Assembly: GCF_001042905.1 (NCBI RefSeq)
Contig: NZ_JYLB01000010.1
Coordinates: forward strand, 180,709 to 244,708
DNA: 64,000 nt
Origin: Pseudomonas lini
GTDB taxonomy: Bacteria; Pseudomonadota; Gammaproteobacteria; Pseudomonadales; Pseudomonadaceae
Reading direction: 5' to 3'
In this document: piece by piece, positions 9,737 to 16,890 of the stretch
Layout of the letters: the number at the start of each line of letters is the position of its first letter
How positions within the stretch are numbered: the stretch's first letter is position 1
Notes under the pieces: model-generated
What the model saw: only the letters and a program-made list of their open reading frames with translations
Told to the model about the DNA's origin: nothing
Database searches by the model: none
Position numbers and translations under genes: made by a program

Positions 9737-9833
9737 ACGGCCAGAAGCGGACGGTCAGTGACCCGCAAGCACAGCAACGAATCCTCTGCCCGTTTACGGC
9801 GATTCGTCACTCTAGCAACCCCGCTGCCGCCGC

Positions 9834-10733
9834 TCACTGGTTCAGGAACTTGATGACAGCACCGGCGAACAGTTCTGGCTGATCAAGCATGACGAAGTGA
9901 AAACTGCCGTCAATGCGCCTGAAGCTGATGTTTGGGGTCGAGACATAGGCGTTACGGAACATTGCATCAACGTGGGACGCATGTACGCCGTATAGCAGGT
10001 CGTAGGCATAGACGACCTCGACCGGCACCCTGATGCGTCCAAGCTCAGGCCGGAGGTCGGTGACCATCAGTTCATACGTGGCATTGGCCATGGTCTTTCG
10101 GTCCGAGCTTATTCCCGCTGCGGCCAGGCCAGGCCTGACCGCTTCAGTTTTGGCGAGACGGGCGATGGATGCATGCTGCATGGCTTTCGCCTGCTCAGGC
10201 GTTGCCGCTAACATTGCAGCGCGCATCGCAGCAGCGTGCGGGGTCGCCGTTTCACTGGTCGCGGAGGGGTCAAACAGCAACGTATAAAAGGGCAGCGCAT
10301 CGACAATCATCAGGCGTCCAACTTGGTCGGGATGACGAGCACCTAGCATCAGTGCCACCTCACCACCCAACGAATGACCGATGATGACCGGCGCCTCGAT
10401 GCGCTGGCTTCGGATATATTCAGCGATTGCCTCGGCCGTCGGCGCTGCTACTCTCCCATCTGGATCGGATACGGCAGGCGAGCCGGCAAAGCCAGCTACC
10501 TGTACCAGATGGAGACGGTGGCTCTGCCGTAATCGGGAGGCCAAATCAGCCCATACTTCGTAGGACGACGCCAATCCTGGAATTAATATAATGTCTGTTC
10601 CCGAGCCTTGGACCAGCACCGAGATACCACCCTGGTTAATAGTTCCTGGCGGCAGGGACGCAGGCTGGGCTGGTGATGTTGACACCAGCGCCAACGTGGT
10701 GCCGATCCCAGCAAGGATCATTCCCACACGCAT
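9834..10733 (-). CDS. Exported alpha/beta hydrolase carried by the mobile element
   Basis: A 299-residue protein with a signal peptide (MRVGMILAGIGTTLALVSTSPAQ). The fold is alpha/beta hydrolase: oxyanion loop near IIPG, nucleophile elbow GHSLGG with Ser at about 121, an acidic residue in VVYAYD (about 240), and the catalytic His in DGSFHF (about 279). The substrate is unknown; close relatives are annotated generically as esterases or lipases. Codon use is less GC-biased than in the neighbours. It is the only gene inside the 9639-11080 element, so it looks like a passenger moved by ends recognised by a transposase encoded elsewhere. Confidence 0.85.
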   Translation of the reverse strand: MRVGMILAGIGTTLALVSTSPAQPASLPPGTINQGGISVLVQGSGTDIILIPGLASSYEVWADLASRLRQSHRLHLVQVAGFAGSPAVSDPDGRVAAPTAEAIAEYIRSQRIEAPVIIGHSLGGEVALMLGARHPDQVGRLMIVDALPFYTLLFDPSATSETATPHAAAMRAAMLAATPEQAKAMQHASIARLAKTEAVRPGLAAAGISSDRKTMANATYELMVTDLRPELGRIRVPVEVVYAYDLLYGVHASHVDAMFRNAYVSTPNISFRRIDGSFHFVMLDQPELFAGAVIKFLNQ

Positions 10734-10955
10734 GACGTTCCCCTTTTAGCGCAATGCGAAGTGACATTTACGATGTCACGGTCGCCAATCACACCGACAA
10801 GTAGGCAGCTTAAGGGGTTCATAGCCATTCCTTTGACCGAAAAAATATTGCCACTATACGGCGCACGAAGGCGCCAGGAAACTATCCCCGCCTGCAATCC
10901 TTAGCGTCCGCTTTGGGTTGTGGATTGCTGCCTGTCGCGAAGGGCTGCAATGCGT

Positions 10956-11080
10956 AATTCTCTGCCGATCACGGTTACGAAGCATGACGGTCAAATCCCA
11001 TGTAACTGGTGGTCAGATGCGATGCAAATTATTGGTCAGGTCGAATGCAAACAGGTGGTCAAGTGGAGTGCAATTTCGCG
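10956..11080 (-). repeat. Right inverted end of the cargo element (four iterated units)
   Basis: Read on the minus strand it shows AATTGCACTCCACTTGACC, TTTGCATTCGACCTGACC, TTTGCATCGCATCTGACC and GTTACATGGGATTTGACC, one unit more than the left end, then the shared stretch ending in CGGCAGAGAA. Confidence 0.7.
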
Positions 11081-11093
11081 CTCAAACGAGGCC

Positions 11094-12452
11094 CTACACC
11101 AACCGCTCAATCTTCTGATGCTGCCAGACCATTTTGTAATACAGCGTCTGCAGGATCAGCATGCCCAGATAAGCCACCGGAAACGCCATCCAGACACCTT
11201 GCAGCCCAAAGCGCGCATCCAGCAGATACGCCACCGGCAACTGCACCCCAACCACGCAAACGATTGAAACCGCCATCGGCACCAGCACCGTGCCACTGGC
11301 GCGCATGATGCCGCCGACAATCGCCTGAAAACCAAACACCAACAGGCTCCAGAGCATGATGTGCAACAGATGTTCCGCCATCGCCCGCGTGGAATCATCC
11401 GTGAGGAACAACCCCAGCAACCAGTGCGACAGCAGGTAACCCAACACCACCAAACCACCGGTCAGGCACACGTTGATCAAAAGCCCCGTGCGCAAAATCG
11501 GCCCCATGCGCTCGATACGCCCCGCCCCAATCGCCTGCGCGCCGAGGATCGACGCCGTGATCGCAATCGACAGCGCCGGGAACTGCACGTAATTAACGAT
11601 CTGCGTCACCGCCCCATACGCCGCCGTCGCCTGAGAACCGTGCTGGTTCACCAGCGCCAGAATCACCAACTCCGACAGCGATAAAACCACCATCTGCAAC
11701 CCGGTCGGCAGCCCGATGCGCAACACCTTGCCGAGGATCTCCAGATCCAGCCGCATCGCCGCAAACATCTCCCGATCCGGCGCCAACGGATGCCCCTTGC
11801 TAATCAACCGCCACGCCAGCCACGCCATCGCCGACAAGTTACCCGCCAACCCCGCCCACGCCGCACTCTGAATCCCCATCGGCGGCAGCCCCAACCAACC
11901 GAGAATCAACGCCGGCGTCAGCGCCAGCCCGACACACGTCGACACCACCAGCGCCAACAACGGCGACACCGTATCGCTCACCCCACGCAGCAACTGCGTG
12001 AACAACACAAACACCAACAGCGACGGCAAAATCCACATCATCACCTGCGCATACGCCACCGCATCGTCCAGCACATCCACCGGCGTCCCCAAACCCTGCA
12101 ACGCCGGCCGCGCAAACACACTGCCCAAGACCGCCGCCACCAACCCGATCATCGCCCCCAACAGCAATGTCGAACCGGCGATAGCCTTCACCAAATGCGG
12201 CTCGCGAGCGCCCCAGGCTTGACCGATTAATACGCCAGCGCCAGCGCCGAGGCCGATGACCAGGGCGATGAAGAAGAACACTACGGGGAACATGCCCGAT
12301 ACCGCCGCGAGAGCCTGGATGCCGAGCATTTGGCCGATGTAGATGCTGTTGATGGTGCCCGACATGGATTGGAGGAAGTTGGAGAGGACCATGGGGGCTA
12401 GGAACAGGAGGTAGGTTTGCCAGAGGGGGTGGGATTTGGTGGGGGTTTGCAT
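11094..12452 (-). CDS. MATE family multidrug/Na+ efflux transporter
   Basis: A 452-residue polytopic protein with about 12 transmembrane segments in two similar halves, as in MATE exporters (NorM type). These export cationic drugs or metabolites using a Na+ or H+ gradient. Typical features are LAPMVLSNFLQSMSGTINSIYIG at the N-terminus and the internal repeat beginning LRIGLPTGLQMVV in the second half. The ATG at 12452 starts the conserved part; the frame is open to 12491 without an ATG. The mobile element ends only 8 bp downstream of the stop codon, so the original terminator region was probably displaced. Confidence 0.9.
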   Translation of the reverse strand: MQTPTKSHPLWQTYLLFLAPMVLSNFLQSMSGTINSIYIGQMLGIQALAAVSGMFPVVFFFIALVIGLGAGAGVLIGQAWGAREPHLVKAIAGSTLLLGAMIGLVAAVLGSVFARPALQGLGTPVDVLDDAVAYAQVMMWILPSLLVFVLFTQLLRGVSDTVSPLLALVVSTCVGLALTPALILGWLGLPPMGIQSAAWAGLAGNLSAMAWLAWRLISKGHPLAPDREMFAAMRLDLEILGKVLRIGLPTGLQMVVLSLSELVILALVNQHGSQATAAYGAVTQIVNYVQFPALSIAITASILGAQAIGAGRIERMGPILRTGLLINVCLTGGLVVLGYLLSHWLLGLFLTDDSTRAMAEHLLHIMLWSLLVFGFQAIVGGIMRASGTVLVPMAVSIVCVVGVQLPVAYLLDARFGLQGVWMAFPVAYLGMLILQTLYYKMVWQHQKIERLV

Positions 12453-12685
12453 GAGTAGAAAAGTCTCATATGAGTGTAGGACGCTACGCAATCGGGGATT
12501 GTAAATGTATTTTCGAAAATATGAATGAATGAAACTGATGCCTTGAAATGGTATTTCTTTGAATGTCCGTAGGAAATCTAACCGGAAATACGCAGATACA
12601 TCACTTAGACCCCGGTATCGGAAAAGGCATCTACGCTCAATTCACCTCTAGTCGAGCTAGACTCCACCACCAAAGGAAGGTACGC

Positions 12686-13746
12686 ATGCTTTACATACCG
12701 TGCATGAAGGTAGGCCAAAATGATGTGAAGGCACTGATAAATCTGGAAGAACATCGTAAAGAACTGGTATCACCACTTCTCAACATGAGAGGCAAAGAAC
12801 GTAACCTTAATGATTTTCTTGTAAATTGGGGCAACCATCCTTATTTGATGGACGTATCTAGATCGCCACAAGACATCGCAGATGAAGTTATAGCAGAAAG
12901 AGACTTACACAATCCCGCCAATCACTTCGAAAACAAACGAATTTGGCTCACCGAGTTAAAAACTCAAAACAACTCCCTAATACCAGTTGTATCCTGGCTG
13001 GACACGGACAACTCACGAGACGTCATACAACAAACAAGACTGCTATTAACAGAGTTTGAAACCATCGCCATCAGGGTTATTTGCACTCCCGAAATAACAG
13101 GAGCCAGCTGGACAGGGCAATCAGCATTCTTGACGCCATACCGACCCCAGAAAACATAATTGTAATCCTAGACTTTGGAGATAGGTCTCCAATATCCACC
13201 ATTAACGGTGGCACACTCGATCACAGCTTATCTACCTTGGATACTTACGGGGTTCATAGCGCAACTCTTATCAGCTCATCCTTTCCGAGCCAGAAACCTC
13301 AATCAGGAAGTTCCGGCACAGCCATTTGTCACGATATAGTTTGGCAAACTGAAGCAAAACAACTGAACGGTGCAATAAATTTAATTTACGGCGATTACGC
13401 AGGCACAAACCCAGGCGCCGCTGTGGAATATATTCCCGGCATGGCCGTCATACCTTTCGCCAGTTACTACGCACCTAATGAATGGTGGTTGAAGCGGCTA
13501 GGAAGGGATAAAGAATTTGAAAACTACGTTCAGTTAGCAAGAGACATTCGTCAGTTACCCGACTACCACGGCGATGACTTCTGCTGGGCGACCAGAGAGT
13601 ATGGACGTATCAGCCAAACTAGTGAGCGGTATGGTAACAACGGAGTGTGGAACGGCCTAAGAGCCAATCAACATATTTGTGCGACGCTCCAGTTCCTTCA
13701 GCTCGAAGATGATGGCGACAACGTGTCCATCGACGACATATTCTGA
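12686..13746 (+). pseudogene. sce7725-type protein, interrupted by a -1 frameshift
   Basis: The first part (12686-about 13100) begins MLYIPCMKVGQNDVKAL behind a good GGAAGG site. The second part continues in the next frame with SQLDRAISILDAIP and runs to 13746. Joined by restoring one base between about 13090 and 13115, they give a protein of about 353 residues, resembling the sce7725 / phage beta-protein-like families (segments IIVILDFGDRSP, AVIPFASYYAPNEWW). The neighbour is an sce7726-type gene, the usual partner. The region is clearly richer in AT than the surroundings, which suggests transfer. Either it is a true frameshift mutation, a sequencing error, or a recoding site; no slippery heptamer is visible. 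Function unknown. Confidence 0.65.
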
Positions 13747-14339
13747 CCTACAGAGTAACGAACCTTCAGCCTGCTTAAAACCTTATCTCGAATAAGCTCC
13801 CACTCTAGCGCCTCGGTCACTTCGAGGCGCACTTCCTTTATCCTCATAGTACTTTTCGTTTCAAGTTGAAATTCTTTGCAAATCTCATCTAATTCCGACC
13901 GCCACAAAAGCCCTGTGAGAGTAAATTTATCGCGCAATTTATTGTGAGTGGCTTTCCTGACCACAGCGATAGATCCAAGATCATCAACCACAAGAATTCC
14001 GACGCTCCGATGAGTTACGCCGAACGCTTTCTCTATGTGTTTGGAATGACAGCAAAGCCAAACCTGATCAAAACAACTGAGATATGCATCTTGCTGCCCT
14101 TCCCATCGGGACAAGCTATCTGAGGCTGATTTTATCTCGAACGCCGTTAGCTGGCCGTTGGCATGCACAAGATCTGCGCGCCTTGCTTTGTTGATGAAGC
14201 AAAGCTCCCCAATGAAGACATCGCCCTCACCATGAGGCATGGTCTTGGCGACCCATTTTTTGAGCAGTTCGCGGATATGATCTGGATTGTGCATGGCGCA
14301 GGAGTATAGCTTCTCTCCCCTCTGAAACCTATGCGTCAT
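13698..14339 (-). CDS. sce7726-type protein with PD-(D/E)XK nuclease-like motif
   Basis: A protein of about 213 residues. Numbered from the ATG at 14339, it has Glu45 in FIGELCF, then Asp56 in RRADLV, then Glu68-Ile-Lys70 in LTAFEIK, followed by SASDSLSRWEGQQDAY. D...ExK with the following helix and Gln is the core of PD-(D/E)XK nucleases; this reading is mine. Genes of this type are commonly paired with sce7725-type genes. Here the pair is convergent and the 3' ends overlap by 49 bp, so the tail MSSMDTLSPSSSS is antisense to the partner and may not be ancestral. The start is uncertain: GTG 14378, ATG 14339 or ATG 14294 (the last begins where homology should). AT-richer than its surroundings. 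Confidence 0.7.
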   Translation of the reverse strand: MTHRFQRGEKLYSCAMHNPDHIRELLKKWVAKTMPHGEGDVFIGELCFINKARRADLVHANGQLTAFEIKSASDSLSRWEGQQDAYLSCFDQVWLCCHSKHIEKAFGVTHRSVGILVVDDLGSIAVVRKATHNKLRDKFTLTGLLWRSELDEICKEFQLETKSTMRIKEVRLEVTEALEWELIRDKVLSRLKVRYSVGQNMSSMDTLSPSSSS

Positions 14340-14540
14340 ATGATTCCAAAGAGACGCAAGGAACGGTTCGTCCACCACTTCCTACAACAAGTTCAGCCCC
14401 CTGCACCTTGCCCGCCTAGCCCGTTGACGCTTATAGTCCGCCCGTCGCCCAAATGGCGACCAGGTTTGGCGACCTGTTCGATCGGGTGCAAAAGCTCTGT
14501 GCTTTATTGCAGATGCTGTTGCACGCTCGCAAAGCTGTCT

Positions 14541-14634
14541 TTATGGCAGCTGTGCGCGGGAGACCTTCGGGTCTGCCGGTATTCCGATCCCGGTTCGCCA
14601 ACCTGCGTACAGCTGTCACCCATTCGTTTGGCGA
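14541..14634 (+). ncRNA. Structured leader RNA, copy A (pseudoknot predicted)
   Basis: The leader lies upstream of the small gene at 14682. Helix 1 pairs AGCTGTGCGC with GCGTACAGCT; inside it are a hairpin AGACC-TTCG-GGTCT and a CCGG/CCGG stem. A loop segment TCGCCAA (14595-14601) can pair with TTGGCGA (14628-14634) beyond helix 1, forming a pseudoknot. Copy B at 55501 changes these helices in a compensatory way. It is most likely a cis-acting 5' leader; whether it binds a ligand or protein is unknown. Confidence 0.7.
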
Positions 14635-14681
14635 CGATTTGAGGGGCAGTCAACCTTTGCATTTGATCGGAGTTTTCAAAC

Positions 14682-14954
14682 ATGGATAGATACATGCCCC
14701 TCACCGGAATCGACCTGATCCCGGCCTCCCTGCTCATCGATACCCAAGCTCCGCTCGACGTCCTGCACGCCATGGCCGACTACCGCATTCGCACGGTCAC
14801 GCAGGTGCTGGAAAACATCGCCTTCCGCGCCGAGATCGGCTGCGACACGGTGGTGCTGTCGGACTTTTCCAAACTGTTGGCCATTCCGTTGCGCGATGGC
14901 TGTGACTTGATGGATGTGATCGGCCGACGCTTGCGGGCGCAGGCGGCGGAGTAA
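14682..14954 (+). CDS. Small Pseudomonas protein of unknown function behind the structured leader
   Basis: A 90-residue protein with no recognised domain. It is mostly helical in appearance, with the segment ALDVLHAMADYRIRTVTQVL-like followed by FSKLLAIPLRDGCDLMDVIG. Layout and size recall the DUF3077/DUF6124 small proteins of Pseudomonas, which follow the same leader (second example at 55632), but sequence similarity is weak. The ATG at 14682 has CGGAG upstream; MPLTG at 14694 is an alternative start. A strong terminator follows 6 bp after the stop codon, so it is monocistronic. Confidence 0.7.
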   Translation: MDRYMPLTGIDLIPASLLIDTQAPLDVLHAMADYRIRTVTQVLENIAFRAEIGCDTVVLSDFSKLLAIPLRDGCDLMDVIGRRLRAQAAE

Positions 14955-14960
14955 ATGAAA

Positions 14961-14989
14961 ACGGGTGCCTTGCGGGCACCCGTTTTTTT
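14961..14989 (+). terminator. Rho-independent terminator
   Basis: The hairpin ACGGGTGCC / GGCACCCGT is followed by seven T. It ends the transcript of the 14682 gene. Confidence 0.9.
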
Positions 14990-15054
14990 GTCGGAGAACG
15001 CTCAGAGGCATAGAATCCATCGCGCATCTCGCCCCCACTTCGCAAGGACAGTGA

Positions 15055-15462
15055 ATGCCCTCCCATAAACGCCTTGGTAGCGTGTGTCATAGCCTCGCTC
15101 ACCATGCCGCCAGCTCGCTGTCCTATGTCCATCCCCATCTAAGTGTGGCGTTACGACCGTTGAGTATCAGGGCTGCGGCAGTTGATCTGACGAAACAGGA
15201 TCCCTGTCCTCCGGAGCTGAAAAGTCATCTCTATTTGTCCAGCGGACTCAATGCACTGAAAGCGCGATTCGAGGAAATCCTTGGACGGGAAGGATTCACT
15301 CTGTCAGAGCTTCAAGAGGCGACGGTACTGTTTAACTACGATCAGAACAGGCTCGATGACTATTGCTGCGAGTGCCACGCGAGGTTGGTCAGCCTCAACG
15401 GCCGACAGTACCTATCGGCAGTCAATTATCTGGGCAAATCCATCGTCCCGCAGTTTGAGTGA
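15055..15462 (+). CDS. Hypothetical protein, 135 aa
   Basis: Not recognised. The N-terminal third is rich in Ser, His and Ala (CHSLAHHAASSLSYVHPHL), the rest is charged and helical with a short Cys pair (YCCEC). The ATG at 15055 is supported by AAGGA six bases upstream. The DUF6966-type gene follows 9 bp after the stop, so they are probably cotranscribed. Both lie between two copies of the same gene-tail-plus-terminator (14903-14989 and 15814-15898), which suggests the pair was inserted by recombination. Confidence 0.65.
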   Translation: MPSHKRLGSVCHSLAHHAASSLSYVHPHLSVALRPLSIRAAAVDLTKQDPCPPELKSHLYLSSGLNALKARFEEILGREGFTLSELQEATVLFNYDQNRLDDYCCECHARLVSLNGRQYLSAVNYLGKSIVPQFE

Positions 15463-15471
15463 TTTAAAAAA

Positions 15472-15789
15472 ATGGGACCAAAGACCGAACAACTGATTTG
15501 CGTGCTTGATCAGCTCGCCGTCGTGCTTGAAAGCGATGGTGCCACCCACTGGAGCCAGTGGATGCGCAAAGCACGAGCACACTTGCTGAACGCTGATTAC
15601 TACGGGGTTGAATATCTGCTGTCAGCCTACGGCGGGATGGGCTCGTTCAATGACCTCATTCTTGGCCAAAGCAGCGTCGATGGCGTTTTTGCCTGGAAAC
15701 CTGGATACATTGAGCTGAATGAAAAGTTCGATTCACTAAGAGGTGAAGCCGCAACGCTCGCCAATGCAATTAAACGTGCTCAAGACTGA
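15472..15789 (+). CDS. DUF6966-like protein
   Basis: A 105-residue protein resembling DUF6966 proteins: an N-terminal helix (LICVLDQLAVVLESDG), then HWSQWMRKARAHLLNADYYG and the signature YGGMGSFNDLIL. Members are often found in polymorphic-toxin or accessory settings, but the role is unknown. There is no good ribosome binding site before the ATG at 15472, so it may depend on translation of the upstream gene 9 bp away. The C-terminus ends shortly before the duplicated gene tail. Confidence 0.65.
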   Translation: MGPKTEQLICVLDQLAVVLESDGATHWSQWMRKARAHLLNADYYGVEYLLSAYGGMGSFNDLILGQSSVDGVFAWKPGYIELNEKFDSLRGEAATLANAIKRAQD

Positions 15790-15813
15790 AAAAGAATCCG
15801 TCACCCATTTCGA

Positions 15814-15898
15814 TGACTTGACGGATGTGATCGGTCGGCGCTTGCGGGCGCAGGTGTCGGAGTAAATGAAAACGGGCGCCTGAGTGGCGCCCGTTTTT
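15814..15898 (+). repeat. Partial duplication of the 3' end of the 14682 gene with its terminator
   Basis: TGACTTGACGGATGTGATC followed by CGGCGCTTGCGGGCGCAGG..CGGAGTAAATGAAAACGGG-type sequence repeats 14903-14989 with a few changes, including the stop codon. It no longer has a start codon of its own. The hairpin ACGGGCGCC/GGCGCCCGT plus TTTTT (15872-15898) serves as terminator for the two genes upstream; its stem differs from the first copy by compensatory changes. Confidence 0.8.
15872..15898 (+). terminator. Rho-independent terminator
   Basis: Hairpin ACGGGCGCC / GGCGCCCGT followed by five T; it ends the 15055-15789 transcript. Confidence 0.85.
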
Positions 15899-15919
15899 GT
15901 ATCCGCGCACCGGACCTTC

Positions 15920-16396
15920 TCACGCTGATTGTCTGCGCCAAGTGCCAGGCGATGCAGCGAACTGGCGTTTGAATGCGCGACTGAACGCAGCTTCGGATTC
16001 GTAGCCCACTGCAAAGCCGATTTGCGCCACATTACCGCGACCTTCGCGCAGCTGTTGAGCCGCCACGTGCATACGCCAGAGCGTCAGGTATTGCATCGGT
16101 GGCTGTCCGACCAATGCCGTGAATCGCTCCGCGAATACCGAGCGCGACATGCCCACTTCAAGCGCCAGGGCTTCTGCAGTCCAGCTCGGTTGGACGAGCA
16201 TGGAGCAGCGCCAGTGCGCGCCCGATATGCGGATCTCGCAAACCCGCCAGCCACCCGCGCCGCTCAGGGGTAGATTCAGGGACAGACCACGGTACTGATG
16301 CTGACAGGCAGCTTCTGGCAGGTAACAGCCCTTCGCGAGAGTCACCAACCGGCCGATTCTGTTGAAAAAGTAGCTCCCCTTTCTGGCCTGCGGCAA
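15920..16396 (-). pseudogene. AraC-family regulator fragment with frameshifts
   Basis: The C-terminal DNA-binding domain is intact in one frame (TAEALALEVGMSRSVFAERF ... VAQIGFAVGYESEAAFSRAF), as in AraC regulators of the cupin-6 type. Upstream, the expected linker DPHIGRALALLHARP is present but in a different frame, so at least two compensating frameshifts occurred (about 16190 and 16255). The sensory cupin domain is missing. It should not encode a working regulator. Confidence 0.75.
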
Positions 16397-16426
16397 AATC
16401 GCTGCATTGGCCCCGATGCTGACAGT

Positions 16427-16816
16427 TCAGTTGGAAGAGTTGCTCAGTTGCTGAAGCTCAAGTTGCTTGGCAGCACTGGCTTCGAGGGTTGCACGCTCTT
16501 CATCCAGATACCGATAAATGCTTTGAAGGTTGGCGATTTTCTGTTTGAGTTCTGCCATCTTCTTTTCAATTAGCTTCGCGCCGTCAGCACAATCGATCAG
16601 CTTGTTCCGCTGCGCATCCAGAATCTCGCCTATTTCCCCCAGGGAAAACCCCATGCTTTGCGCGCGCTGGATAAAGTCCAGATCCTGCAGAGTTTGCACT
16701 GTGTAAACGCGATAGTTGTTGGTTTGCCGCAGCGGTGAGATCAGGCCGATTTGCTCGTAGTAACGCAGCGTATGGCGGCTGGCGCCGCTGCGGGCCTCGA
16801 GTTCGCCGATTTTCAT
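16427..16816 (-). CDS. MerR-family transcriptional regulator
   Basis: A 129-residue protein. The N-terminal winged helix is MKIGELEARSGASRHTLRYYEQIGL, then a second helix-turn region, then a dimerising coiled coil (residues about 75-115). No metal-binding Cys motif as in CueR or ZntR is seen at the C-terminus (a single Cys near 76), so an organic or redox signal is likelier. It is divergent from the SDR gene at 16891 with 74 bp between the start codons; a TTGACT box at 16828 is a candidate -35 element of the SDR promoter, which MerR proteins typically control by twisting. Confidence 0.88.
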   Translation of the reverse strand: MKIGELEARSGASRHTLRYYEQIGLISPLRQTNNYRVYTVQTLQDLDFIQRAQSMGFSLGEIGEILDAQRNKLIDCADGAKLIEKKMAELKQKIANLQSIYRYLDEERATLEASAAKQLELQQLSNSSN

Positions 16817-16890
16817 GAAAACACCGCTTGACTGTAGAGTTGGGTCGATAGTTTACGCTTGATTTCTCACCTTCAACAAGGAACAGGGAA

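Larger units (their letters stand above)
9639..11080. mobile_element. Transposase-less element with long inverted ends and a passenger hydrolase
   Basis: A 1,442-bp insertion between two genes. It has related ends in inverted orientation: left end 9639-9736 and right end 10956-11080. Both run AATTGCAC..., TTTGCATTCGA.CTGACC, TTTGCATCG...TGACC, then GACC.TCA.GCTTCGT.ACC and CGGCAGAGAA. The sequence CTCAAA lies immediately outside both ends (9633-9638 and 11081-11086), as expected of a target-site duplication. The ends are built of iterated 21-24-bp units, as in transposase-binding ends of IS21-type elements (assignment uncertain). No transposase gene lies inside; only the alpha/beta hydrolase does. 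Confidence 0.7.

Noticed and set aside
14541..14634. Leader hairpins as a simple terminator
   Set aside because: There is no T-run after the helices, the structure repeats with compensatory changes at 55501, and it lies upstream of start codons.
15814..15864. A second small gene of the 14682 type
   Set aside because: Only the last 50 bp and the terminator of the gene are repeated; no start codon or leader is present.
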